Below, piece after piece: positions 43,190 through 50,902 of a stretch of DNA of 64,000 bases. Source of the DNA: Pseudidiomarina donghaiensis. GTDB lineage: Bacteria; Pseudomonadota; Gammaproteobacteria; Enterobacterales; Alteromonadaceae. The notes below the pieces were generated by a model. That model did no database searches. It saw only the letters and a list, made by a program, of their open reading frames with translations, and was not told the origin of the DNA. Numbering within the stretch: the first letter of the stretch is position 1; each line of letters starts with the position of its first letter. The position numbers were made by a program, and so were the translations under genes. The stretch lies in the NCBI RefSeq assembly GCF_900116895.1, contig NZ_FPCF01000002.1, forward strand, positions 1 through 64,000. The letters are read 5' to 3'.

Positions 43190-44638
43190 TTATTTTGTCA
43201 AGTCAGAAATGAAATCAATTACCGTTTGAACTTTTTCATCTAGAGATACTTTTTCGTCGGCTAGCTTCTCTAAATATTTTTTCGCCGCCTCTGAGTTTTG
43301 ATAATAACTATCAATAGAAGGCAGTATTTTTTCGTATATTTCCTGAGCAGCATGCCCTGTCGAAGCAACAGGTATACATATATTTCCGAAAGCATGTGAA
43401 ATTTCAAACTCACGAATGACCCCACCCGCAGTAACAATTTCACCATCAACGTTTTTGTTTCCGAAAAGGAAAATCGATATACCAGACAATGAGATCATCT
43501 TATGGCGATATTCATCCCATAAAACCGAAAGATCTTTATCTCCAGTTTTGAATTGTGGGAATGGCCTTAGTATAAGTTGAGCATCTGAATACTTTAACGG
43601 CTTTGAATATATCGCTTCTAAAGCCCCGTTTATCACGGAGCTTCCAACTCCCCAACCAAATCCATTAACAACTCTAAAATTACCTTCAATTAGTGCGCGA
43701 GATATCTTATGAATAAATTCAATTGATTCTTGTTTTTCGTAAGGATTGTAAACTTCGGCACTCCCGGAAATAAAGATCGTTTTCTTTTTAAATCGAGACT
43801 CAATCTCTTTTAGAATATTGGTTATTTCTTCGTAACCATCAACAAGAAGTGTTTTTATTCCGTACCTTTTCAGGTCATTTATAATCAACTCCTGCTTTCT
43901 GACGTTATAGTCATATGTTGCTTGATCTGGATTATTGTTATCACCAAGAGTGGGGCGTTTGGTGATGCAGTAATGCTGCTTTTTATCTTCAGAGTATCGA
44001 AAATTAAGCCTGCTGAGCACGTAGTCAAGATTAGGGTCAGTAAAGCTAAAACCTAAAAACAGGAAAGTTTTTGTTGTAAGCTCACCTGTCAGAGCATTGA
44101 TAAATGGTTCATGCGTTTGATGGTATTGCTCATACTGCTCTTTGGTTATTATCGCCTCAGCTGGACAAGATACATCGCCGTGCATTTTAAATATTACAAC
44201 GTCTCTTTTAGGCTTGTTATTTAGCAGCTGTTTGACATTGTGCTTCGTATCCGAAACTTTACCTTCTGCTAAAAACGCCTTTTCGATAAGCTCATCGTAG
44301 TTTGTAGTCCATACAGATGATATTGGTAGTCTTGCTAGAATTCTGTGGTTTTCAGTCTCCTCAGTTTCCTCAATAAACTCCTCAAGAATTTTACGACTAA
44401 TTTTTGATCTGGTTCTATTTTCATTTACGTGAAACTGCGCAAGCGAAACAAGGTCAGATTCGACATTAATATCTAAACCCAAGTCAAAGGCGATTTCGCT
44501 CATCAATTCCTGCCAATTGACAAACCCAGCAGGAATAGACAGCCCTGCGCCAGCAAAAATCGCCGCAGTCCCTTCATTCAAATCTTTCACGTAATCTCGT
44601 ATAAAGATTTCAGTTTCTCGATCAAAAATCATTTTCAT
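43190..44638 (-). CDS. thsA: ThsA-like SIR2-SLOG NADase effector of a Thoeris anti-phage system
   Basis: 482 residues. N-terminal SIR2 domain (about 20-280): AAIFAGAGLSIPAGFVNW, then SVWTTNYDELIEKAF with Asn113, and FKMHGDV with His153, equivalent to the catalytic Asn and His of Bacillus ThsA. C-terminal SLOG domain (about 285-480): IFISGSAEVY and FRVVNGFGWGVGSSVINGAL, with Arg378, Lys395 and Glu410 at constant offset from the ligand-binding residues I recall for Bacillus ThsA. When activated it depletes NAD and aborts infection. A second ATG at 44632 is better spaced from GGAAG. The gene starts about 30 bp inside the cassette boundary, leaving little room for a promoter. Confidence 0.92.
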   Translation of the reverse strand: MKMIFDRETEIFIRDYVKDLNEGTAAIFAGAGLSIPAGFVNWQELMSEIAFDLGLDINVESDLVSLAQFHVNENRTRSKISRKILEEFIEETEETENHRILARLPISSVWTTNYDELIEKAFLAEGKVSDTKHNVKQLLNNKPKRDVVIFKMHGDVSCPAEAIITKEQYEQYHQTHEPFINALTGELTTKTFLFLGFSFTDPNLDYVLSRLNFRYSEDKKQHYCITKRPTLGDNNNPDQATYDYNVRKQELIINDLKRYGIKTLLVDGYEEITNILKEIESRFKKKTIFISGSAEVYNPYEKQESIEFIHKISRALIEGNFRVVNGFGWGVGSSVINGALEAIYSKPLKYSDAQLILRPFPQFKTGDKDLSVLWDEYRHKMISLSGISIFLFGNKNVDGEIVTAGGVIREFEISHAFGNICIPVASTGHAAQEIYEKILPSIDSYYQNSEAAKKYLEKLADEKVSLDEKVQTVIDFISDLTK

Positions 44639-44670
44639 ACTTCCAAGCTAATATTTATGACTTCCTGAGC

Positions 44671-44744
44671 ACATAACGCCTCAATAACCGGCGCGCTTTA
44701 GCGCGTCCGGCACCGAAGGTGCGAAGTTGATTGATTTGTTATGT
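44671..44744 (-). repeat. attC site (74 bp) of the ABM-monooxygenase cassette
   Basis: Cores ACATAAC (44671-44677) and GTTATGT (44738-44744) with arms CCGGCGCGC / GCGCGTCCGG. It is nearly the same sequence as the attC at 52001-52077. It also marks the upstream boundary of the Thoeris cassette. Confidence 0.9.
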
Positions 44745-45014
44745 GTTGACTTCATGCTCATTTACATTAAAAGATTCTACTAGAGAAAATGAATCATTAT
44801 CAGGCCCTGAATTTCTGAACTCTTCTAGCGTTTCACGTGATTTCCATTTTTCAAAAATATTTACCCTGTTCTCATCAATTGGATCTACCGACACTGAAAA
44901 GTCTTCACAGGCATCTAGCTTTCTTGCAAGGGAAATTGCTTCAATTGATTTCTGGATAAATTCATCTCGTTTGCCTGACTTTATTCTCAATTTCCCTGCT
45001 ACGATTATTGGCAC
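44739..45014 (-). CDS. antibiotic-biosynthesis-monooxygenase (ABM) domain protein, cassette gene
   Basis: About 91 residues with the dimeric alpha/beta-barrel ABM pattern: VPIIVAGKLRIKSGKRDEFIQKSIEAISLARKLDACEDFSVSVDP, then NRVNIFEKWKSRETLEEFRNS. Small ABM proteins act on quinones, haem or polyketides, or have unknown roles. I start it at a GTG (45014) with GAGG about 8 nt upstream; the longer frame reads through the neighbouring attC. Its stop codon lies inside the attC core. Confidence 0.82.
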   Translation of the reverse strand: MPIIVAGKLRIKSGKRDEFIQKSIEAISLARKLDACEDFSVSVDPIDENRVNIFEKWKSRETLEEFRNSGPDNDSFSLVESFNVNEHEVNT

Positions 45015-45032
45015 GATCTTATCCTCATAGAC

Positions 45033-45116
45033 ACATAACGCCCGCAGCACGCGCGGCTTTGTAGTGGAGGCGAAGCCGCAACGAAAAAGGCGTCGCCGTG
45101 CCTGCGCTTGTTAGCT
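45033..45116 (-). repeat. attC site (84 bp)
   Basis: Cores ACATAAC (45033-45039) and GTTAGCT (45110-45116) with paired GCGCGGC / GCCGTGCC-type arms. The downstream core contains the stop codon of the gene at 45111-45785. Confidence 0.88.
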
Positions 45117-45785
45117 TTTTTCACAGTTCTGCTTCCACTCTTTAAACAGCGATTTCACGGCTTCGCTGACTTCGCTACGAAGATGTAGATCATGTGCTTG
45201 TAGCTCATATTCATAGAATATGGATTCAAAATTAATTGTTTGTTTGCAGCTAAAGCTGCCTGCCGATTCAGAGCAATGGCCTATATACCAGTCCGATGGA
45301 ATAGCTTTTCCTGGGTTCTTCAAAGGCGCAGATCGAACAAGGTGCCACATAAACAGAGGCTCGTGATACTCATAAACACGATAAAACGGCAGGCTTGGGT
45401 CTTTTTCCACATACACGGTATCTCTTTTGTCGTAAACGTTCCAAGCGGCTTCAGCCATTCCATTAGGATTGCCAATCTGTGAGCTTGCATATGCCAACCC
45501 CATTAGCTCATGCTCAAAATCTACCCCATTACTGTTGATATGGCTTAATGTGTATCCCGAAACCTTAGCCTTAATATTTTGAGCTGGGATGTATATCAAT
45601 TCTTGACCATCCGAACTATCGAGCTCGTCAGCGATAGGTGCAAGAAATGCTTTCATAAATGAACTATCCGGTGAAAAACTAGATGGATAGCAAATTTTAG
45701 TGTCATCTAGTCGCACTTTTCTAAGGCTTTCGGCATAAGTAACTTGCGAGCTAAAAATCACCAAGATAAAGAGATAAAACTTCAT
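45111..45785 (-). CDS. secreted protein of unknown function, cassette gene
   Basis: 224 residues: signal peptide (1-17, ending in TYA), then a globular domain with five or more cysteines (KICYPSS, GHCSESAGSFSCKQTINF, WKQNCEKS). The ATG at 45785 is preceded by AGGAG. Similar short secreted proteins are typical cassette cargo. No function can be assigned. Confidence 0.78.
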   Translation of the reverse strand: MKFYLFILVIFSSQVTYAESLRKVRLDDTKICYPSSFSPDSSFMKAFLAPIADELDSSDGQELIYIPAQNIKAKVSGYTLSHINSNGVDFEHELMGLAYASSQIGNPNGMAEAAWNVYDKRDTVYVEKDPSLPFYRVYEYHEPLFMWHLVRSAPLKNPGKAIPSDWYIGHCSESAGSFSCKQTINFESIFYEYELQAHDLHLRSEVSEAVKSLFKEWKQNCEKS

Positions 45786-45797
45786 ACTTCTCCTGAA

Positions 45798-45899
45798 AGC
45801 TAACGCCTTACTAATGGGCGCAAAATGTAGCTTGGCTAAACTTAGCGACGAAGGAGCACAAGCCAAGCATTTTGCGTCCTTTTGAGTAACTTGTTATAT
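45798..45899 (-). repeat. attC site (102 bp)
   Basis: Cores AGCTAAC (45798-45804) and GTTATAT (45893-45899). The arms GGGCGCAAAATG / CATTTTGCGTCC and TAGCTTGGCT / AGCCAAGC pair well, giving a long imperfect palindrome. Confidence 0.9.
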
Positions 45900-45901
45900 G
45901 G

Positions 45902-46474
45902 CTATTTGCTGTCTAGCCAACACTTAGAAAATACTATGTTATTAGAGTTTGAAACAACAAGTTTATGCACATAGTTTAAACCATGGGCAGGTTCTGGGTC
46001 TTTACCAACCATATACACAGTATTAGATGAGGAAACCAATTTTTCATTAATACTTACCGATGCATCATTATTTAGTAATACTCCTTCGAATAATCCTTGG
46101 TAACCTGCCATAACATGAATTGCTTTATTTAATTCTTGCCCACGCAATCCTTCTGTCGGTATCCAAAGGCTTGAATGATCAACAAGTTTGTTTGGTGGCA
46201 ATTCAGACAAGCTATTAATTATGAATGCTTTTGCATTTTTTAAATAAGGCTTATGAGTTGCCATATTTCTTTCAACAAAGTTTATTGCTTTTGAAACAGA
46301 AACAATAACTTTTGAGTTGTTAGTTTTATAGAAAATAGCAGGTAGCTCGTAAGATTCGGGATGGCTTAAATTGGATTTCCATTTAACTGGATATTGATTT
46401 GACTCACAAGGATCGGTTTCAGCGTTCACAAAGCTAGAAACTAAAAATACTAATAAGACTAAAATTTTCTGCAT
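45902..46474 (-). CDS. secreted protein of unknown function, cassette gene
   Basis: 190 residues: signal peptide (ending in VNAE), then a basic, Asn/Ser-rich domain (NQYPVKWKSNLSHPESYELPAIFYKTNNSK). No family recognised. AT-rich compared with the host genes. Start chosen for the signal peptide (ATG at 46474); a start at 46489 is also possible and would lie in the attC. Confidence 0.72.
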   Translation of the reverse strand: MQKILVLLVFLVSSFVNAETDPCESNQYPVKWKSNLSHPESYELPAIFYKTNNSKVIVSVSKAINFVERNMATHKPYLKNAKAFIINSLSELPPNKLVDHSSLWIPTEGLRGQELNKAIHVMAGYQGLFEGVLLNNDASVSINEKLVSSSNTVYMVGKDPEPAHGLNYVHKLVVSNSNNIVFSKCWLDSK

Positions 46475-46487
46475 ACTTTCACTAGCC

Positions 46488-46586
46488 ATATAACGCCGTT
46501 GTTCAGCGGTGCCCTTGTAGCGCAGCGAAAAGGGCATCCGGTGGAGGGCCGTCAGGCCCGGAACGAACTGGAACTATTTGTTAAGC
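46488..46586 (-). repeat. attC site (99 bp)
   Basis: Cores ATATAAC (46488-46494) and GTTAAGC (46580-46586), with internal arms GCCCTTGTAGCGC / GCGAAAAGGGC and CCGGTGGAGGGCCG / CAGGCCCGG. Confidence 0.87.
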
Positions 46587-47036
46587 CTTGTCTGTAGGCC
46601 ACACCTTGGTTCCGATCTGTTTGAATTTTCCAATAGCCAGGGCACCCCGCTCATTTCGCGCTTTAGAGCCCGGAGCAAGGATTGCCTCTTGCACTGCGGG
46701 ACGGTCGGCCTCCCACATTTCTATGACCTCAAAACTTTGGTCCAGCAAAACCAAAAGGACACTATCCCATTCATGATCGAGACGAATTGATCCGAGTCGT
46801 TGCCCGGGCCCTGGCTTCTCTGGCAGGCACCGACCTTTGATTTGGATCTTTCGGCCTGAACTATCGATAGCGTCGTAACCAGCCTGCCTTGCCTCCGTCA
46901 ACTCCAAAGCAAGCAATTTGGCGGCGCTGAATTCAGCTATTTCGCCCGTGATCCCAAGTGGCTTACCCGTCAAATTTTTGAAGCGAACAGCAACGTCTTT
47001 GGCTGCCGCCAGAATTTCTTGCAACTCTTTATTCAC
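46581..47036 (-). CDS. PD-(D/E)XK-like protein (DUF6998-type), cassette gene
   Basis: 151 residues, cytosolic (no signal peptide). The stretch GEIAEFSAAKLLALELTEARQAGYDAIDSSGRKIQIKGR places Glu32/Glu35, Asp55 and Gln65-x-Lys67 in an order like the E...D...(Q)xK catalytic core of PD-(D/E)XK nucleases. The following strand SIRLDHEWDSVLLVLLD also fits the fold. GC-rich relative to neighbouring cassettes, so of separate origin. A nuclease-type or restriction-linked role is inference. Confidence 0.75.
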   Translation of the reverse strand: MNKELQEILAAAKDVAVRFKNLTGKPLGITGEIAEFSAAKLLALELTEARQAGYDAIDSSGRKIQIKGRCLPEKPGPGQRLGSIRLDHEWDSVLLVLLDQSFEVIEMWEADRPAVQEAILAPGSKARNERGALAIGKFKQIGTKVWPTDKA

Positions 47037-47049
47037 GGAATTCCTTTTG

Positions 47050-47130
47050 GCTTAACGCTTCAATATGGGGCGCGCGTTGTTTGCGCGTCCCAGCCCAACT
47101 TGTTGGGCGAACATAATTGACTTGTTAGCT
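47050..47130 (-). repeat. attC site (81 bp)
   Basis: Cores GCTTAAC (47050-47056) and GTTAGCT (47124-47130), with arms GGGGCGCGCG / TGCGCGTCCC and GCCCAAC / GTTGGGC. Confidence 0.9.
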
Positions 47131-47700
47131 TTAAACGCACTTGGCGATTGTTGATAAAGCATCTTTCCAAGCCGCTACAGAGTCAAAATTTTCAACCAAA
47201 CCGTCTTTAGTGCTTTGACCAGTGAACGCCCCCATTCCATGTTGAATCATATAAGTTGGCTTATATGCAGGTGCACCTAGATCAGTTAGGCTTTGACAAA
47301 TCGCAGTATTATCAGCACTTAATTTTGTAAGAGCCGTTTGCAACTTATCCATATCATCTTGTGATTGCGCACCAAACAAATTCATACGCAGAACACTAAT
47401 CGCTTGATGTGCAGTTTTATCTGAAACACGTTTAGTATCAAAAAAGCCATAAGACATGCCTGCAAAATATAGCTCAGCAGCATTCGAGTAATTATTGTCA
47501 GTCAAGCAAGCATTAAGTCCAGTAAAAATATCGACAGGGTTCTGCGTGTTCGATAGCTCGGCCACTGCGACGCATCCAGCTGGTTTCGGGGACTCCAAAT
47601 TTCCAGCAGACTCATAGTTTGTAACACCACTTTTAGGCGTAGAATTACAAGCTGAAAGTAGCAAAGTTGATAAAGCTGCAAATATAATTTTTCTATCCAT
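47131..47700 (-). CDS. putative lipoprotein of unknown function, cassette gene
   Basis: 189 residues. Lipobox LLSAC (Cys18), then a domain with three further cysteines and helical character (NACLTDNNYSNAAELYFAGMSYGFFDTKRVSDKTAHQAISVL). This resembles small tetratricopeptide-like secreted proteins of proteobacteria. Start at 47700 (MDRKII) or 47706. The stop abuts the attC. Confidence 0.78.
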   Translation of the reverse strand: MDRKIIFAALSTLLLSACNSTPKSGVTNYESAGNLESPKPAGCVAVAELSNTQNPVDIFTGLNACLTDNNYSNAAELYFAGMSYGFFDTKRVSDKTAHQAISVLRMNLFGAQSQDDMDKLQTALTKLSADNTAICQSLTDLGAPAYKPTYMIQHGMGAFTGQSTKDGLVENFDSVAAWKDALSTIAKCV

Positions 47701-47721
47701 GAGCACAAAGCCCTCCTTTAA

Positions 47722-47811
47722 AGCTAACGCCCCGCTAAACGGCGAGCGTCAGCGAGTCCGGTGGAGGCCACGCTTTTTGTGGCCGGAACGAATTTGAGCG
47801 GTTTGTTATGC
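47722..47811 (-). repeat. attC site (90 bp)
   Basis: Cores AGCTAAC (47722-47728) and GTTATGC (47805-47811), with arms CCGCTAAACGG and GGCCACGC / TGTGGCC and GAGTCCGGTGG / CCGGAAC. Confidence 0.9.
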
Positions 47812-48225
47812 CTTTGGACGCACGAAGTCACCACCTGACCCTTTTATAAAATTTGCGTTTTCACGGCTGAAGCACTCACCAGATAACTGCCAAAAATCAC
47901 CTTTACCACGAGAGTGCACTACATACTCAATTACTTCCGATTCGGTGGCAAAGACAATAACATTATGGCCATCTGACTTTAGCACATCGGTATGTTCTGA
48001 CACCTGCCAATTAAAACCAAGAGCCTTCTCTGACATTTCGTTGTATGGCCCCAGAAAGCAAACCTTTGCCCACTTATCACCACCCAACGTGGAAAGATTC
48101 AAATTTTCGAAATTACTAGCCTTGATGGCAGCGTAAATTTCTTCACTGGTTTCGCTTACTACATACCCATTATCAGTGCAGCCCAAAAGGGAAACTAAGG
48201 TAAAAATTATTGCGGTTCTATTCAT
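47806..48225 (-). CDS. putative lipoprotein of unknown function, cassette gene
   Basis: 139 residues. Lipobox LLGC (Cys16), then a small alpha/beta domain (AKVCFLGPYNEMSEKALGFNWQVSEHTDVLKSDGHNVIVFATESEVIEYVVHSRGKGDFWQL). No family recognised. It is the first cassette after the second attI-like site. The stop codon lies inside the attC right core. Start at 48225, or 48231 (MPMNRT). Confidence 0.75.
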   Translation of the reverse strand: MNRTAIIFTLVSLLGCTDNGYVVSETSEEIYAAIKASNFENLNLSTLGGDKWAKVCFLGPYNEMSEKALGFNWQVSEHTDVLKSDGHNVIVFATESEVIEYVVHSRGKGDFWQLSGECFSRENANFIKGSGGDFVRPKA

Positions 48226-48228
48226 AGG

Positions 48229-48256
48229 CATAACATTTATATAGTGTGCGCGCACT
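48229..48256 (-). other. second attI-like recombination site
   Basis: GCATAAC followed by ATTTATATAGTGT matches, with one mismatch over 17 nt (48231-48247), the attI-like sequence beside the integrase (53115-53131). The following GCAC also matches. It lies just where the first cassette of the distal block begins. No integrase gene lies beside it. Confidence 0.65.
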
Positions 48257-48415
48257 CCTTGCACCGAGCCAAATCTCTAAGCAAAGCAGTTAGCGCTATC
48301 AAACACACGCTGTTTAACTTTGTTTTTTTTATGGAATTGACATTAAATTATTTATAAAGAATAAACAACAAAAAATGGCAGCACTGCTGATGGGCAGCTC
48401 TCAGAATATGTTGCA

Positions 48416-48760
48416 TCACTCCGACCACACTGCATATTCATTACCGCTTGGATCGCTGAAATGAAATCTGCGCCCACCGGGGAAGCTGAAGATCGGCATC
48501 ACAATGCTGCCACCGGCCTGTTCGACGCGTTGCAACGCATCTTCAAGATGTGCGCTATAGAGCACAATCAGCGCACTGCCGTTGCTGGTTTGCGCTTGCA
48601 GCTCAGAGCGATAAAAGCCGCCATCAAGACCAGCGCCCTGAATGGATGCATAGTCCGGGCCGTAATCGATAAATGTCCAACCGAATGCCGCGCTGAAGAA
48701 CGCCTTGGTGCCCTCAAGATTACTTGCCGGCCATTCCACGTAGTTTATTTTTTCAGACAT
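48416..48760 (-). CDS. VOC (glyoxalase/bleomycin resistance) superfamily protein
   Basis: 114 residues with the VOC pattern: INYVEWPASNLEGTKAFFSAAFGWTFIDYGPDYASI, then GRRFHFSDPSGNEYAVW, the Glu of which is a metal ligand in active members. No attC accompanies it, so it belongs to the attC-free block between the two attI-like sites. Function within the superfamily cannot be specified. The 48257-48415 stretch downstream is AT-rich and holds no gene. Confidence 0.85.
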   Translation of the reverse strand: MSEKINYVEWPASNLEGTKAFFSAAFGWTFIDYGPDYASIQGAGLDGGFYRSELQAQTSNGSALIVLYSAHLEDALQRVEQAGGSIVMPIFSFPGGRRFHFSDPSGNEYAVWSE

Positions 48761-48797
48761 CGCCTGCCCCTCAATGCGATAGGACCATGGTGTTGTA

Positions 48798-49910
48798 TTA
48801 TCGTGAGCGGTTATTTTCCGATTTGATTTGCAATATCGGCAGTATGTGATTTCTACTTAGCCGATGGTGCGTTGCATTTTTATATTTATCGTCATGTGCA
48901 TTGAGCAATAACGCGATCAAGAGATTTCGACTTGGTACAAACTGAATCAGAGCGGTGTAACCATAGTCAGTGCTGCCGCCCATTTGAATGATGGCTTCAC
49001 CATTAATTTCGACCTGAGCTAAACTGCCTAGCAACCATCGTTCATTTGCTTCCTTAAAAACTAAATTGGACGACTCTGCGGGAAATATCGTTCCATTTTT
49101 AAGTGCCGCCGACCAAATAGCTAAATCATCAATTGACGTAACCATACCGCCAGCACCAACTAACGCCCAAGTTAAGCCTTTTTCAAAAGTACTAGCACCT
49201 GAGTCAGTTCCTCCATAGCCGCGAGCTATGTTATTAACTAATACGCGTTGATCTTGATAGAATCCGGTATTACTCAACTGCAACGGACTCAATAAATTGT
49301 CGTGAACGTAATCTCGAAAGGGTTGCTCACTAACCTTCTCGACAATAGCAGCCAACAACGTATAGCCCGCATTGGAATAGGCTATTTTCTCACCGGGCTT
49401 TGCAATTAACGGCATAGCTAAGATTCTGCGTTCCGCCTGAGCCTTATCCATTAATTCAAAGTCAGAATCATTATGAAAGTTATCCAAACCACTTGAATGC
49501 CCTAAGAGCTGCATAATGGTTATGGGCTTTACATCTTCTGGGGCCGTTGGATAAAAATCTCCAATTGTGTCAGAAAGCTGCAACCTTTCATTATTGACCA
49601 GTTGCAGCACGGCTGCGGCGGTAAAGGTTTTCGCAATTGAACCCATATCAAAGATAGTTACGGCACTATTTTTCACAGAGCCTTCTCTGTCTGCATAACC
49701 AAATGCACTCTGATATAAAACAGTATCCCCTTCAGCAACCAGAATCACGCCATCAAAAGTTCCCGCTTCGTGTTCTTGCCGAAGCTCATCTGCCAAACTT
49801 GCAATAACGGGTTTATCGGATTGAGTAATTGTAGATACATTACGATAGTTAGGTGCCGCACTGCACGCTGAACACGTCAGGATAAATAAAAGTATGGCGA
49901 GTCGATTCAT
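48798..49910 (-). CDS. serine beta-lactamase-fold hydrolase (class C/PBP4-like), probable lipoprotein
   Basis: 370 residues: lipobox-like signal sequence (LTCSACS), then the beta-lactamase/esterase fold with catalytic SxxK in DMGSIAKTFTAAAVLQL and the YxN motif in KIAYSNAGYTLLAAIVEK. The third motif lies near MGGSTDYGY, as HxG/KTG-like sequence. These proteins are mostly esterases, D-aminopeptidases or PBP-like; antibiotic hydrolysis is not implied. The start at 49910 gives the signal peptide; the frame to 49976 overlaps the upstream gene. Confidence 0.87.
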   Translation of the reverse strand: MNRLAILLFILTCSACSAAPNYRNVSTITQSDKPVIASLADELRQEHEAGTFDGVILVAEGDTVLYQSAFGYADREGSVKNSAVTIFDMGSIAKTFTAAAVLQLVNNERLQLSDTIGDFYPTAPEDVKPITIMQLLGHSSGLDNFHNDSDFELMDKAQAERRILAMPLIAKPGEKIAYSNAGYTLLAAIVEKVSEQPFRDYVHDNLLSPLQLSNTGFYQDQRVLVNNIARGYGGTDSGASTFEKGLTWALVGAGGMVTSIDDLAIWSAALKNGTIFPAESSNLVFKEANERWLLGSLAQVEINGEAIIQMGGSTDYGYTALIQFVPSRNLLIALLLNAHDDKYKNATHHRLSRNHILPILQIKSENNRSR

Positions 49911-49972
49911 GATAGTCCTAAGTGAATTAGCGCCTCGGGCTGAGGCGCTCAGCGTCTTACGGCCTTGCCTTG

Positions 49973-50425
49973 TCATGACTTTTTAACTTCTGAGTAGTCA
50001 GCAAAGAATTTATCGTCTGGACATGGTATCTCGCTTAACTCGAACCAAGATATCGTATTCGCCAACAGAGGAATTATTGCCACACCGACCGCCGCCGGAT
50101 TAATGTTGCTTTTAAGGCACATCGTTGTGTTAGGAATAAGAGTTACATCGTAACTAAATGCGCGGCTACCATTTGCCTTGACCTGAAAACTATATGTCCC
50201 CGAATCCATTTTGACTTTCATGAATTGGTTATTATCAATGGAGCCAAAATACTGATCATTAAACCCAATGAGCATAGCGTTCGCACCGGCAGCAAATGCT
50301 GCTGGTCGAATAAAGATAACTTCTGATTGATCGTTACCTTCAGTAGCAAGCTGCATGTTTGGAGAGACCGAAGAACAGGCCGACAAAAACAGCGCCGTTA
50401 CTGACAGTAAAATTTTATTTTTCAT
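49973..50425 (-). CDS. DUF2846-like lipoprotein
   Basis: 150 residues. Lipobox LFLSAC (Cys near 16), then EVIFIRPAAFAAGANAMLIGFNDQYFGSIDNNQFMKVKMDSGTYSFQVKANG, the strand pattern of DUF2846-type lipoproteins (IFIRP...G..N.....V..G.Y). The reading frame continues upstream through an IS66 transposase remnant to 50608, but the ATG at 50425 with a signal peptide is the real start. No attC lies between it and the beta-lactamase gene. Confidence 0.8.
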   Translation of the reverse strand: MKNKILLSVTALFLSACSSVSPNMQLATEGNDQSEVIFIRPAAFAAGANAMLIGFNDQYFGSIDNNQFMKVKMDSGTYSFQVKANGSRAFSYDVTLIPNTTMCLKSNINPAAVGVAIIPLLANTISWFELSEIPCPDDKFFADYSEVKKS

Positions 50426-50463
50426 GTAAGTGACATCTCCATTTTGGTGGCGTCGCGCCAACT

Positions 50464-50602
50464 GGTTGACTTTTAGTTGTATCAATTTTCCTGCCATAGA
50501 GCGGTAACCGGGCTGCATAGCCATAGCAACAAACTTTGCTCTTTCCTGCGGAATATAGCGACGACGGCGTTGTTCGCCAGTGAAAATTTCTATACGCTCC
50601 AT
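50464..50602 (-). pseudogene. remnant of an IS66-family transposase accessory gene (orfA-like)
   Basis: The frame upstream of the lipoprotein begins MERIEIFTGEQRRRRYIPQE, followed by AKFVAMAMQPGY, which matches the start of IS66-type OrfA (typically an MERIEI..., RRR, EKA..V....PG pattern). It then loses the match, with a scrambled LARRH, and no transposase core or partner genes remain. A GATAGG/CCTATC hairpin lies at 50617-50634. An insertion sequence once sat here and decayed. Confidence 0.7.
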
Positions 50603-50674
50603 AGACACTCCTTAAAGATAGGTCTAAGCCTATCGCTTAACTAATGAGTGCCCGTTTTAAAAAGTGGCTAAAAC

Positions 50675-50681
50675 ACATAAC
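50675..50681 (-). repeat. orphan attC core of an eroded cassette
   Basis: ACATAACGCCCC matches the left core of neighbouring attC sites, but no GTTRRRY partner core lies within the next 110 bp. The site therefore looks broken. A further GCTTAAC at 50635-50641 may be another remnant. Between 50682 and 50783 I see no gene. Confidence 0.55.
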
Positions 50682-50783
50682 GCCCCGAGTACCAGTACGA
50701 GCTTTCTAGCATTCGGCAGCCGAAGGTTGCGCAGTGATGCGCTTGGCTATGAGTATATGCCACTTTGCAATAATTCCCGTAGC

Positions 50784-50885
50784 TTAGATGAGCTTAGAGG
50801 GTGTATCAGTTGGCGGTTCTGCATAATCCGGCAAACCAGCACATCCAGCGACTAGGCATACCAATAAAACAATGTTAAATCTCAA
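50784..50885 (-). CDS. small putative lipopeptide, 33 residues, in an eroded cassette
   Basis: A TTG start preceded by GAGGAG (5 nt spacing) opens a 33-codon frame, MRFNIVLLVCLVAGCAGLPD then YAEPPTDTPSKLI. It has a classic lipoprotein signal with lipobox VAGC (Cys15) and a short proline-rich tail. It may be a complete small lipoprotein or the start of a gene truncated when the cassette eroded. It lies between the attC at 50903 and the orphan core at 50675. Confidence 0.55.
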   Translation of the reverse strand: MRFNIVLLVCLVAGCAGLPDYAEPPTDTPSKLI

Positions 50886-50902
50886 AATAACTCCTCAGGA
50901 AC

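Noticed and set aside
48798-49910. Antibiotic-resistance beta-lactamase
   Set aside because: It has SxxK and YxN, but these occur across esterases and peptidases of the same fold; sequence alone does not support antibiotic hydrolysis.
50664-50855. Plus-strand 63-codon frame in the eroded cassette
   Set aside because: No ribosome binding site, opposite to all cassette genes, and it runs over an orphan attC core.
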